From the NCBI GenBank assembly GCA_018881555.1, contig JACAXG010000052.1, positions 2,914,001 to 2,978,000 of the forward strand: a stretch of 64,000 nucleotides of DNA, written 5' to 3'. Every line of letters begins with the position of its first letter. Positions within the stretch are counted from its first letter, which is position 1. Made by a program: the position numbers and the translations under genes. This document shows positions 34,972 through 46,290 of the stretch, in pieces. A model generated the notes under the pieces. That model was given only the letters and a program-made list of their open reading frames with translations. It was not told the origin of the DNA and ran no database searches. This DNA is from Amblyornis subalaris. Lineage: Eukaryota > Chordata > Aves > Passeriformes > Ptilonorhynchidae.

Positions 34972-37900
34972 TCTTCATGGATACTCAGACGAACATTTTT
35001 AGGGAATTCTTACTATATACATATGCACCTGGGTGGGAAAACAGCCAAAGAAGGTGGAAGACAAGATGTATACTAGCCAGAGAGCGGAAAATACAGAAGT
35101 GTGCTGGACCCAGAGTACTGCTCCGGTTCTAGGTGAGGTTAATGGTGGAGAAAATAAAACTAGTCCAAGGCTTTAAAAGCAATCACCAGCTTTGTCTGCT
35201 GTCAGGTAGGGGTTGGAGAAAGCAGGAACATGTCTAGGATAGTATGGATCTGTCTTCTGTGGCATTTCATCCCTTGCACTGAGGTTGCTGTAGTAGCCAA
35301 AAAATGAAAATGCTTTTGAGAAATTCTTCTTCAAGTAAAGTAGAAACCTGTGTGGAGGGAGGGCTCCCATGCTCCTGCAGAACTGAAGCAGGGGTACACT
35401 AGATGTTATTTCCTCTTTCTGTCTTGCTATTAGTTTGCTAAAATCCAGAACAGCCAGAAATACTGGTGTAATGAAAGCACTCCTACCATTCCTATAATAA
35501 TTTTATTATGCTTATAAATATAGGACATAGGATATGTATATTGTAGGAGTAATGAAAGAACAAACATTACAGTTGAGTAATTTGAAATTCTACATTTTTC
35601 TGAATTTTCATCTTTTCGTTTCTTGGAATGCATTTTTTGTCTTCTTCCATATCTGACTCATCATCATACTAATGTCTTATGTTTGTCTGATGGTTCCTTT
35701 TTATGGCTCACTCACCTTTTTGTGTCTTTCCATTCTAGTCTCTTGCTCATGAGTGTGCATATGGAAGATAGTCTTGCTATTTAGAAACTTACAAAATCAA
35801 TAGATACAGCTTGTCTCGATGACTTCATTTTACTTCCTGACAGTGGTTAACTCACTAAATTTCCTGATCCAACAATTTCTGTAAAGGCAGAAGCAGGAAA
35901 AAAAACCCCACTACACTTAAGAATCCAACAGCAACTAAAAGGACTTTGTTTCATCAGAGGAGTATTCTGAAGCTTCTTAATGTACTTAAAATTTTCCATA
36001 CTGAAGGGGCTGTAGAAGTGTACACGATTTCTCTTGTATGTTCTCTCTCCATCGCTTAGCCTGTTCTTCCTTTTGCCCATCATTTTTTATTTTGTATATT
36101 CTGTTCTCGTCCTCATGTTTATTCTTCTAGTGCTCTTTTCCCTTAGTTTGTACATTATTTTTCTTTTTAGAGAGGAGATTATGCTGCTACTGTTCTTCCA
36201 GTCCCTAAAGGTAACTGCTGCTGCTTGCCATCTCCCTCTCTTTGTTTCCCGCTGTTGGAGGCAGACTTGGAGGACACTCCTCGGCTCTTGTGCAGCTGTG
36301 TTCCTTGTTGAACGGCTGAAGTGCTTGGTCTGTTCATCTTCTTCCTTCAGGGTAAAAGTTTGTGAGTGCCTAAATCCTATTGAAAATCAGTGTATCCTTA
36401 TTAACTGATGAAATTACTGCCCCAGTGGCTGTCGTTGGAGCTTCAGAGAAGAATCTGGTCTAATTACAGAGCAAAGCAAGGCAACCTGGTGTCCACCAGG
36501 GATGGTCATCCAAGGTATGCGTGGGGCTGGACCTCACTGAGAGATTTAGCAACTTTCTTCAGCAAATATTCAAATGCGTGAAACAGCACTGGGAAGGTGG
36601 GACTGCCTTCGATGCATGACTGTTTGTGCTGTCCCTTGCTTCTCGGTGCCTTCTGGAAGAGTGAATCTCTTNTTCCTGGCTGGGAGAAGCTAAGTGTGGA
36701 TTTTGACCCCACTGACCCTAAGAGGAGCTGCTTAGTCCTCTCTGGAGCTTCTGACGGGTGTGTAGAGTGGTGCTGACCCCTGTTGCTGCTGCTCTGTTTT
36801 AGCCTAGAAGAATGAAACACTGTCAGCTCCATTATTAATAATGTTTGTTCTTTGGATGTGGGAACCATGGAACTGGTGCTTTGTGCAGACTATTTGGGTT
36901 TAAGATGAGCCTCTTTTTGGTGCATTAGCAGTTTGCTAATTCTGGTCGGCTCTTAAAAGTGTGGGTGAAGGCTTTGATCCTGCTGTCAAGTGCCTCTCTC
37001 TTCCCATGCACAAAATCTTCATCACAGGCTTTGGGTGCCAGAGCTTGAGGATGCCTGTGAGCCTGGAGCTGCTGTGGGGGATGTGTGGACACTGCTGTGT
37101 ACTGAATCTGATCTTGAGGTCTGTTTGTAGGTGCCAAATAACATTCAGCTTCCATAAACTGAGGAAGTGCCTTTAGCTCTATTTTTTAAGGATCAAGCAG
37201 TTTGTGGGATCTTTTAGTTTGTAGTTCTGGTACTAGAACGTAGTTGGGATTGTGAATAACTATCTGGTGGTGAAAAATCATTGGGACAAAGTCAAAACAA
37301 AGGAGTTTTATCTGTAGTTTGAAGGATACCTCATTGCAAGAAGTGATTAAAAAAGAAAGCTTTTAAAATGAAGGCTGAGATAAGCCCTATTGGTGAAAGG
37401 ACCTTAAAAAGGTTACAGCTATCAGTCATAAAGATAGGACATATATGGAAGCAGTTGTAGATAATGGTTTACCTTGAACTGTCCATTTCTTTTTATATTG
37501 TTACAGTAAAGGTTTTTGATAATTTTAAGTAGCTGAAAATGTATATTTTTTTTACCATCTCTAGCTAAATATGTCTGCTGGAAATTCCTGTCTTCGGGGG
37601 CTGATAAGTCTCAGCTGTAAAAACGTGTTCTGGGCAGAAAGTTAGCAAAGGGTATCTCAACAGAAATAGTCATTTCAGGTGTAAATGACCTGCTGCCCGT
37701 AGAAAACAAATTAACAGGACTGGAGAAGATACATTGTACTGTACTGCAAGGAAGTCCACTGTATAACAGAAGCGGCCTATTGTCCAGAAGAGGAAGCTAA
37801 TGGTCTGGATATGAGTGGAGTTAAGGTGTTGCACAGTAATACTGGTAGCTTTGAATTACCTTGGAGGGATCAGCTTGCTTAAGGAAAGTGGTGTCTGTAA

Positions 37901-40900
37901 AGACTGTGCCNAGCTGTTCCTAGATGAATGTAGGAGTGTGTGCTCTCCATTGGCTTAGCAACTGGGTCTGGAACAGTGTGTTTCTCTTTTGCTGGATCTA
38001 CAAGCAAATCTTGGAGGTTTCATTGTAGTTTTATTTTCTTTTCCCCTATAAATAAACATGTAATTTAAATATACCTTTTTGTGCTACCTGCTGTGAGACA
38101 GTGTGCAGGTATAGATTTGAACATGTTCACTCATATGGAAGCAAAGTACTGAAAGTCATTGCAGCATATCCTACCTCGTCTCTGATTGTCTGGTCTGTGT
38201 TAAAGTGCCTGTTGGCATAGTCTCTGACAGACAAATAGCACTCANGGGTTGATTCAGTTTCCTTTTGAAGCATGTTTGTAAAGTAAAGAGAGAGTGTTGA
38301 GAAATAAAAATACTCCTGTGGACTTCATATCCTTTTTTAGGAAGAGTTCTTTTTATGTTTCACGTACTGTTTTGGGAGTACAATTACAATAGGGATTGAT
38401 CCCAGTTAAGTTCAATGAGAAAATTTATAGATATCTCTGGCAACAGTAGACAAGTCCTGAGACAATTCCAGAATTACAGGAAGTGATTACAGGGCCAGAG
38501 AACATCATTCTNCCAGCTCTTGCGGATGAATTCCTGACATCTCTATCTTGATACACCAATCTAAAGTGTCTTACATGATTTAAAAAAATCATGCCATTAA
38601 TGAAGAATGTAAAAAGATCTGGAAAATTTTTCAGTTCTGCAGTAACAGCAGTTTGTATGTTCTCCGATTTGTCCACCAGTTATGGTTTTGATGAGACAGA
38701 CTTACCAAACCCTNCACCTGTGCCAGAAGCAGCAGTCTCCATCTCCCCTTCTCCTTCCATTTGTACTCCTTCCATGTGTTGATTCTAGCAGTGATTCGGC
38801 CTGTGGGCAAGCAGAGTTCACTAATCTGACTGGAAACTAATTATTTTTCAAAGTCAGTTGTAGATTTGCCCTTTTGGTGACCTTAGTTCTCCAGAGTGTT
38901 CAGTTGAACATCAGAGGTGAGGAACCTCTTGTGACCCAAGAGTTAGTGATGTCAGCTGAGACTGGGGAGGGAAGAAGAAAGAGCTGGCTGCTTTTAAATG
39001 TGTTCTTGTTTTGATGAATTGTGCCCTCCACCCAAAAACATGACTGTCTTCTGGTAGCATTGTTACTCTCTTTTACGACTGAGGAAGCTGTGGCTGGGGT
39101 GGACAAAGGATTTTTCCGAGGTGGTACAACATGAAAAACAGAGGTGCAGTTGGGGACTACATTGTGCTGCATCTGGCACCTCACACAATCGAGTCAGCAT
39201 ATTCATGTGTGGAAAAAGGAAACACTCAGCCTGTAGCATTACTGGTACATTAGCTTGATTGATTAGTTACAAATTTATGATACTAAAAAAGTGAACTAGA
39301 CCAGTGTAGGTTTTTTCCCCTGCCATGGTTTATATTTGTGCAGTGTACTTGTAATAATTGTCATAAATGTTTTTTTTCCTCTGATTTTCAGTGAGATCTA
39401 ATATGTAAAACTGTTTGTCATACTTGCCTCAAATATTTTATGACTTACCAATATAATAATCGATTTAAATCACCTGTGTTTTCCACTTCAAAATATGTGA
39501 GGGTAAAACTGGCTTTGTATTTTACAAATAGTAGCATAACAGTGAGTCTGGATTGCTAAGCTCTCTTAGGCAACATATATTTATCCTCNTGCCTTCCATC
39601 GCTTCTCTGGAGAATGTGGGTTAAAAGTTAAAACATCTAAGTCTTGTGACTATATTTTGAGAAAGATGATTCTTTGCTTTTGTGGTTGGGTTTTGGTTTT
39701 TTTCTTTCTTGGTGCTATAGGGGTTTTTTTTCTTTTTTTTTCTCCAGAGCTGTATATTTTCGCTAGTGTGTGATTTAATCATTGAAAGAATATGGTATTT
39801 CTCTATGAAATTACCGTGGCAATGCACCGATGGTTCTGGGACAGAAAGCTGGATATTTGGTGTGAACTGTGAGGGGGTTTTTTATAATTTTGCAATCAGT
39901 ATCACGGCCAGTTGCTGGGCTGCTGGTTACTTATAGAAAAACGTTGAATACTGATTACCCTGGTGTGGTGCTGCACAGGGTGGAAGGTATGGTTGCTTGC
40001 CCTTGGGCACCTGGTGGCATAGTCTGTGGAGAGCCGTGCTGGTGAGCATCTGTTGCTGACGGCAGTGGCTGCTCTGGAGAGATGCCCAAAGGTGCTGTGC
40101 GTGTAGTGAGCTGGACCAAGGCAGAGCTACTTTGCTCTCTTTGAGATATTTCCCAAGGATAGATCTGTCCCACGACCCGAAACCAACCATGACCTTCATG
40201 ATTTACAGTTGAAATGCAGGCGAAAATTTCCACAGTCTGCTTTGTTTTCATTCTTGCTGTTTCTATATGGAATCAGTTATACTATTGCAAAAGAACCCAA
40301 ACAAAAAAAAACCCAAAAAACCACGGATGTTGCTGAAAATCACTGTTTCAGTGTGGAGTTAAGTATTTTGGAACTGACACACAATCTGGACAGTGTATTA
40401 TCTTTTTAGAAGGGAGAAACAATACTATCTGAGGTTGCACCACTTTTGAAAGGAAGAGGGAACTGAANATGTACTCTCAGTCCTCAGTACTGTGGGGAGT
40501 CTAACTTTAGCATCAAAGTATAATAATAGTTGTGGATTCCACATGTAATTCTGCTGATGAAATCTGTGGAGTCCTGGCTGATTAATACCATGTATGTGTT
40601 GTGGTGCTTTGTTCACAGATGATGGGAAACTACAGAAATCTGTTGCTCCTTCTGTTTCGTCCTGTGATCTGTATTCTTCATTTGTTCATAAAAATCTGAG
40701 ACTTGAAATTTCCTTTTGACATATATTTTATATCTCAGATGGCTTATACATNCTTACATAAACATACCATGTGTGCATAGAAGAAAAAACCCAAACTGAT
40801 GGAATTATTATTACTTTGGTTTACATATCTTGAAAGTTTACAAAGTCTTTGACAGAGCAGTTGTCTGAACTACTGAAATCCCCTAGATGTAGTCTAAGCG

Positions 40901-41544
40901 TATGTGCTAGTGGTGGCACATGATTTAGCACTCCAGTAATAAAGGTCTTTATTTTCAGCTGAAAACAGTGTCACTTTTCAGGTGTCTGAGCTGTGGCTGT
41001 AGCTGTTGTTACGCTAGTCGGCATCACAAGTATAGGAAACCAGTGACACAGGAACTGATGTAAAATACAGTTTGTATTTATGGGAAAGCTGAAATATCAG
41101 TGAGATAAAGAAATAAACAATAAACAGTGAGAATTTAACTATGTGATTTGCATTTCTGTGGTGTAGTACTTAAATATGAACCTGCTGCTTTTTTTTACCT
41201 CAGAACCATGAATATTTGGAGGTTTCACGATATGTTAGCAAGTACATATAAATAGACANTATATATTTTTACATACACACTTACATGCATATTCGTGATT
41301 AGGTGTTCTGAGGAAAAATTGCTTTTCTTTTTGAGCAGCTTAGAAGGAAAACAGAGTTTGGAGGGTTTGTTTTTTTTTTTTCATTCCAGTTGTAAGAATG
41401 CTAAAATTCGTGCGAAGGTCCCCTGAACTTTGGGTCTTAAAAATTTTTGTCACTGGAATGGGATCTTTTTATACTCTCAAAAACTGTATTGTCAAAGTCT
41501 TAATGGTTGGAGAAACCTAATATACACAGGAAAAAGACGTCTGC
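34972..41544. other. Unique non-coding sequence, no gene recognised
   Basis: About 6.6 kb of AT-rich single-copy DNA. The longest frames (36034-36408 plus, 36506-36868 minus) look like chance. At 36171-36210 a 40-nt segment sits between 'ttctttttag' and 'gtaactg' and can encode RGDYAATVLPVPK. That is too short to support as an exon. T-rich runs occur near 39700-39742. Confidence 0.55.
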
Positions 41545-42600
41545 GTAGGTTGCAGGGTATCTCTGGGGGCTATTCATTTCCGGTCTCTGCTTGAAGCAGG
41601 GTCAAGTTCAGTGAGGTTGCTCCGACCCTTGGGTAGTCAAGTGTTGAATGTCTGCAAGGATGAAGATTCAGTGACCTTTTAGTCAATCTGTTGCAATTTT
41701 TGATTACCTTTATGATAAAAACTTTATTTTCTGATTTCCTTAAGTGGAATTTCACTTGCTGCAATTGCGACCTTTACCTTGTGTCATGTTCCTGCCCACC
41801 TCACAGAGGAGTTGAACTCTGTTATCTTCGTGCTATTTGCATTATTACGTAGTTGCAGACATCACTAAGTTCCNTGCCAAATCGTCTTTTGCTGAGGTTG
41901 AACAGCTCTAACTCTCANTGCCTGGCCTCAAGTACCACCATGTGTTCAGCCCTTGACCTGCTTGGTGACCTGTCCTGGTCTCTGTCTGTTGTGTTCACGT
42001 ATGTCTTGTACTGAGAAGCCCAGCACTGGGCCCAGTGCTCCAGATGTCTCACCAGCACTGGGCCCAGTACTCCAGATGCCTCACCAGTGCTGAGCAGTGG
42101 AAGAATCACCTCCCTTAACCTGCTGGTGATGCTCTTCCTAATGTTTTTTAGAAGGCTGTTGGCCTTCTTTGCCAAGGGGCCCCACTTCTGGTTCATGGTC
42201 AACTTTTCATCTACTGGGACCCCAGCTCCTTCTCTGCCAAGTTGCTTGTCAACCCCCAGCATGTACTGGTGCTTGGAGTTACTCCTCTCTAAGTGCAGGA
42301 CCTGTCATTTGCCTTTGTTGAATTTCACAGCGTTCCTGCCAAAACATTTCTCTAACTTGCTAAGATTGCTCTGGATGGCAGCGCTGCCCTTGAGTGTACT
42401 CCGCTTCCCCAAATTTTGTCACCTGCAAACCTGCTGGAACTCTGTCCGATCATATCAGTTTTAATGAAGCTGTTGTACAGTATTGGCACCTGGAAATTGG
42501 CTGCTAGCAGGACTTCGAGTAGCTGTTGAATATATCATGAGGCCGAGTGGTCTAGCTGGTTTTCCACCTGCTTTTTAGTCCGGTAGTCAGAGTTGAAGGA
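41545..42600 (-). mobile_element. Long CR1 LINE copy, 3' region, antisense
   Basis: About 1.05 kb follows the antisense order of an avian CR1 of the Y/F type. Blocks include 'ctgcttgaagcagggtcaag', 'cttaagtggaatttcacttg', 'ctgaggttgaacagctctaa', 'gtgctccagatgtctcacca', 'aatcacctcccttaacctgc', 'aggctgttggccttctttgc', 'gtactggtgcttggagttac', 'gtgcaggacctgtcatttgc', 'tctggatggcagcgctgccc' and, near the right end, 'gctggttttccacctgc'. The 3' terminus is near 41545 and the 5' truncation is near 42600. The open frames 41915-42262 (minus) and 42087-42464 (plus) lie inside it and are not independent genes. A 32-bp tandem duplication at 42021-42084 is not part of the usual element. Divergence is moderate and the element is inactive. 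Confidence 0.9.
42021..42084. repeat. 32-bp tandem duplication inside the CR1 copy
   Basis: Two adjoining 32-bp units begin 'cagcactgggcccagt' at 42021 and 42053 and end 'ctcac'. They differ at two positions (tgctc versus tactc, and atgtc versus atgcc). A short partial third unit, 'cagtgctg', follows at 42085. The ordinary CR1 sequence has this block once, so the copy arose after insertion or in a private source element. Confidence 0.88.
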
Positions 42601-43616
42601 CAGTTTATCTGGTGTATGTGATAAATCATAGTGGGTTTTTTTGCTTTACTCTAGATAACAATTTTAACCCTTCCTCTTCTAGACTGTTCATCTATTGTCT
42701 TATTTTTCTCCTTTTATATGAAAATGTCTTTCTTGGTCCTGCTGCTTTCTTGCACCTCTCCCTGCACGTTATTTGCAACTTTGGTGGCAGGGTTTCCTGT
42801 TGGCGTGTGAAAGAAAACCCTAAGCTCAAGCTTGTTCACACAGGAAGGAATCGCTAAAAATGACAAAACTGGGGCACTGGAGTGTGAGCAAGCAAGCAAA
42901 AATGCAGATATACCTGTTTTAAAGTCGGTAGGAGTNCATAGTCACAAAAGAGCAGTCAGTTGCTGGACTCCTCTGCTACTTCCCTGAAAGAACCTCATTA
43001 AAAATATTAGACTTACACAGAGAAATTAACAAAGCAAAATAAATGTAAAGTGTATTTTTCCATTTGCTGTATTCTGCATATCCGCTTAATCTTTTTAGGG
43101 AGATATTGTGTATGGTAGTTTTACACTCTAGGGTTTCGAGATGTCTTCCATGGGGGCAGTAAGCTAGATGGTCTTCCCTAAGGTTAATACTCCTATGTTC
43201 CCGTTTCTGAGGGGCGCAGAAAACGCAAATGCAGTAGGGTGAGCTGCACTGAATATGTATTCGTTTTCTTTCTCTACTTCTCAGCTGCATTTGAGTATTT
43301 ATCTTTTTTTTTTCTCCCTTCCTGCTATTTCCTTTCCATTCCTGTTAGCCTGGCCTTGTCTTTCACAAGCATGTATTGATGTTTGTTATGGCTTCTAACA
43401 GCATTGTTGTCTTATGTGACTGTAACATAGAAGAGAANTAAAAGTTACATAGTTGCTCTGTAGCAGTGAATGCTTATGATAATGGATTTATTAATATCCT
43501 TTTCAAACAGTGCATTCCTATGCCACAGTACAGCAGTGAAGCATTCTGTCTGACCATTACCCACCTAAATATAGGTCCTTATAGCCAAAACTATATTAAC
43601 ATTGTATGATCAAATT

Positions 43617-43635
43617 GTAATAATAATAATAAAAA
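43617..43635. repeat. (TAA)n microsatellite
   Basis: About six uninterrupted TAA units are followed by an A run. This is a short simple repeat. Confidence 0.8.
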
Positions 43636-44580
43636 ATTCATTTGTAAAGTCTTGTGTATGCAATAGAAAGAAAATCCTGGTTCTATTTGTGGTGACTCTC
43701 TGGCTGTGACTAATAAGATATAACCAAATCCCAAGAGGTCAGAGTAATATTTAGAAGTGTCTGTAATACACTGTAATACATAGTAATAACAACGTCTGCA
43801 TGTGGTTATGTTGAGACTATCTACATTTTCATGTGTCTTCTTACTGTAGTAAAGAGATTTTCATTTTAGTTGAGAGAATAGTCTTATTTTGAGTGCATTC
43901 ACTACTGCTCATTGCTAATATACAGCCTTGTGTACAAATTTACACTTACAGATTTACATTTATGTCTTTACGTACTTCAAGTTGAGATGCATTGAAATAA
44001 AAAAAAAAAATCCATATACATGGACCAAGTACTGACTTTCATATTTCACTAGGNATCACAACCAATTAGATCATCAGCTCCACAGACTTTGTAATGACCT
44101 AGATGTGCCAGTNTTAGAGTTCAGCAGTATCTGGAAGCTTCATCTGACTAGGGTTAGCAATAGCCTTGCCTCTCCGAGAAAATAAATTTAGCCAGGGGAA
44201 CATGGANTTCTGCATGAAGGAATTGCCTTTTGTCACTCCTCTTGTTCTTTTTGGGGGGCATGGATCACAAAGCTTGTGTACGAAGTCAGTTTTAAAGAAG
44301 CTTGAAGAATAACTGCTATTGTGTATGGATTTTTTTTTTCAATTTAAAAGACTNCTCTATTTATCTCGTACTGAGGAATGAAAATGTATTTTTCTTACAT
44401 TCCCTCTTGTTTTTGACAGCTAAAACTTTATCACAGTAGTTCATATTGCTTTTAATTTTTAAATAATTTTGTAGACATCATCTGTGATAACTGATCTGAA
44501 AAAATCCTTCAAAGAGAATTGATTGTAATTAGTGGTAAATCCTAATTTTGTGTTGAAAAATGTTTACTTTATAGATATAG

Positions 44581-44655
44581 TCTTTAGGAGCAATTGAAGT
44601 GAATATCAGACCTCTGGCTCCATACACTGACTATTGTTCTATTTGTGGTCCTGTG
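44581..44655 (+). other. Weak 75-nt exon candidate, fibronectin III-like peptide
   Basis: The segment lies between 'actttatagatatag' and a near-consensus donor 'gtaagt' at 44656. It is 75 nt, exactly 25 codons, open in one frame, and starts SLGAIEVNIRPLAPY followed by TDYCSICGPV. The string LAPYTDY fits the LxPxTxY 'tyrosine corner' pattern common in fibronectin type III domains, with alternating residues after the tyrosine as in strand F. Against it: the pyrimidine tract is poor, no partner exon was found in the window, and a segment this short can arise by chance. I cannot name a gene. Confidence 0.15.
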
Positions 44656-44824
44656 GTAAGTTAAAGCAGATGTTTTGTCTTTAGAATGAATCAGGATGGA
44701 ATCTTGGTGCTACAGGCAGTTTTTCTTTGCAGGTCCAGTGTTTCTTTTTCTGAAGCCTGTCTATAATGGATATAATCAAGATAAAATGATTTTTTGGCAT
44801 AATGACAGTGGTGAGAATTGCTAG

Positions 44825-44882
44825 GGAGAGACTAGATGATCTCTTGAGGTTTCCTCTATCCTAGTTTTTACAATTTGTGTGA
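44825..44882 (+). mobile_element. Possible CR1 3' tail, sense
   Basis: The string 'agactagatgatctcttgag' followed by 'gtttcctctatcctag' resembles the CR1 3' end 'ggactagatgatctctagag' plus 'gtcccttccaac'. Nothing convincing extends upstream, so this would be a minimal, diverged stub. Confidence 0.4.
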
Positions 44883-46119
44883 ATTTTCCATTGATGGCTC
44901 TTCAGATGGCAACAGAGAAAATGAAGCTGTGAAAGCAGGGGACGGCCAGGTGATGAGGATCCTGATCTGGCACACTGCTGGCAGGAGTGGAGGAAAAGGT
45001 CAGATGTTGTTCTAGCTATGCCACCCCTTCCTGTTAAATTCATTCAGTTTGGGAACACCTCAGAAAACGCCATGGTCTTGTGGCGTATCACTCCCAGAGT
45101 GGTCACAGCTTCAGCTCAAGCTAATGTTGACCAGCTTCTCGAAGCTGAGTGTTAGCTTAGTTTNCTGTTAATGCCCCTCACTTCTCTGGAAGAGGTGTTT
45201 TGTCTTGGTCTAGCTTGGGAGATGGAAAGGGAGAAGATGACTCTGGCAGGAAGCTGAGTCCTGGAGAGGTAGAACTNGACATAGCTACATCTTGTCCTTG
45301 TTGCCCTCTTCAAGATGAGGGGAGGGGTGTTATGACTATCTATTAACTCTTCTATCTTGAGAATTTATTCTCCTTCTCTTTCCTGAATCCACAAGTAGGG
45401 ATAGTCTGCGTGCACTGGGTGCAAAGTATGAAAAAGCTCATAAGGCAGAGCAGGTACTGCAAATGCCCTTTCTGGCACAATGGTCATCAGGAAGCTTCTC
45501 AAGAGCAACTTCTGCATCGCTGGTACATCCTAGAGATGTTTGTTACGAAGGCATTAACAGGATAGTAAGAAGATGTTCGTGAATGTTATCCCTGGGTATT
45601 AATACAAATGTACTTCTGTATTTAGATAATACACTCCTCCTGAACTCATTCAATAGAGTGTTTCCTTGTGGGCTCTTTTCAAATGCTGATAAGAAAAACA
45701 ACAATAAACAAAATACGGCATTATTTCTTTCAGTACGTGTTTGAAAGAGCTTACTTTGTATTTGCTGACATACTGAGGGTTAAGATGTTTCCATTTAAGC
45801 TTGTGGCTTTTTTGGTGAATTTGCTTATTGAGAATCCAGATCTCTCTGCTTTTCATTTTGAAATGGTGCTGGCTTGTTCTAATCCTTCTCGCTTGTCAAA
45901 GCCCTTTAAANTGCTGGCCCTAGTCCATGAGATTTATTCCATAAAAGAGGATAACTCAACCATATTTGATGCCGTTAAGATTAGGGGCTTGTCGAGATTT
46001 CTTGGCTGCTTGACACTTGTATTTTAGTGTGCCCGCTGTGCGCAGTGGGACGTGGAAGCAGAGGGCGCATGGATCACTGGACCGATCGCACGTTATTGTC
46101 ACTCGGTCACTTGATAAAG

Positions 46120-46290
46120 AGAGATGAGAAAAGTGGGCCTCCTCCGTGTATCAGGTTGGAAAATGCAGCTGGAAAAGTGAAATAATCTGACTAATGCATG
46201 AGGGGGATTAAGAATAAAAGTGATGGAGCTAGTGAAAATGGCCCTTAAATGCAAGAACCCTTCCCCTGTTAGCCCTCTCTAGGTATAAGC
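46120..46290. other. Possible conserved non-coding element
   Basis: A stretch with 'aataatctgactaatgcatg' followed by 'agggggattaagaataaaag' contains TAAT and GGATTA cores (paired/bicoid-type homeodomain sites) in even-textured sequence, next to a CpG-containing segment at 46030-46100. No repeat or reading frame was recognised. This is suggestive only. Confidence 0.18.

Noticed and set aside
34921..35370. A longer CR1 extending beyond the 3' stub
   Set aside because: After 34971 the sequence no longer follows the CR1 order, so only the stub is supported.
36171..36210. 40-nt segment between ttctttttag and gtaactg encoding RGDYAATVLPVPK
   Set aside because: Too short to separate from chance, and an alternative frame is also open. 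No neighbouring exon was found.
41915..42464. Open frames of 115 and 125 codons on opposite strands
   Set aside because: Both are inside the CR1 copy and match its non-functional antisense and sense sequence. The minus frame is broken by an ambiguous base and carries the private duplication.
43090..43210. CR1-like string near 'aagctagatggtcttcccta'
   Set aside because: Only about 20 bases resemble a CR1 3' end, with no matching continuation on either side. Too weak to list.
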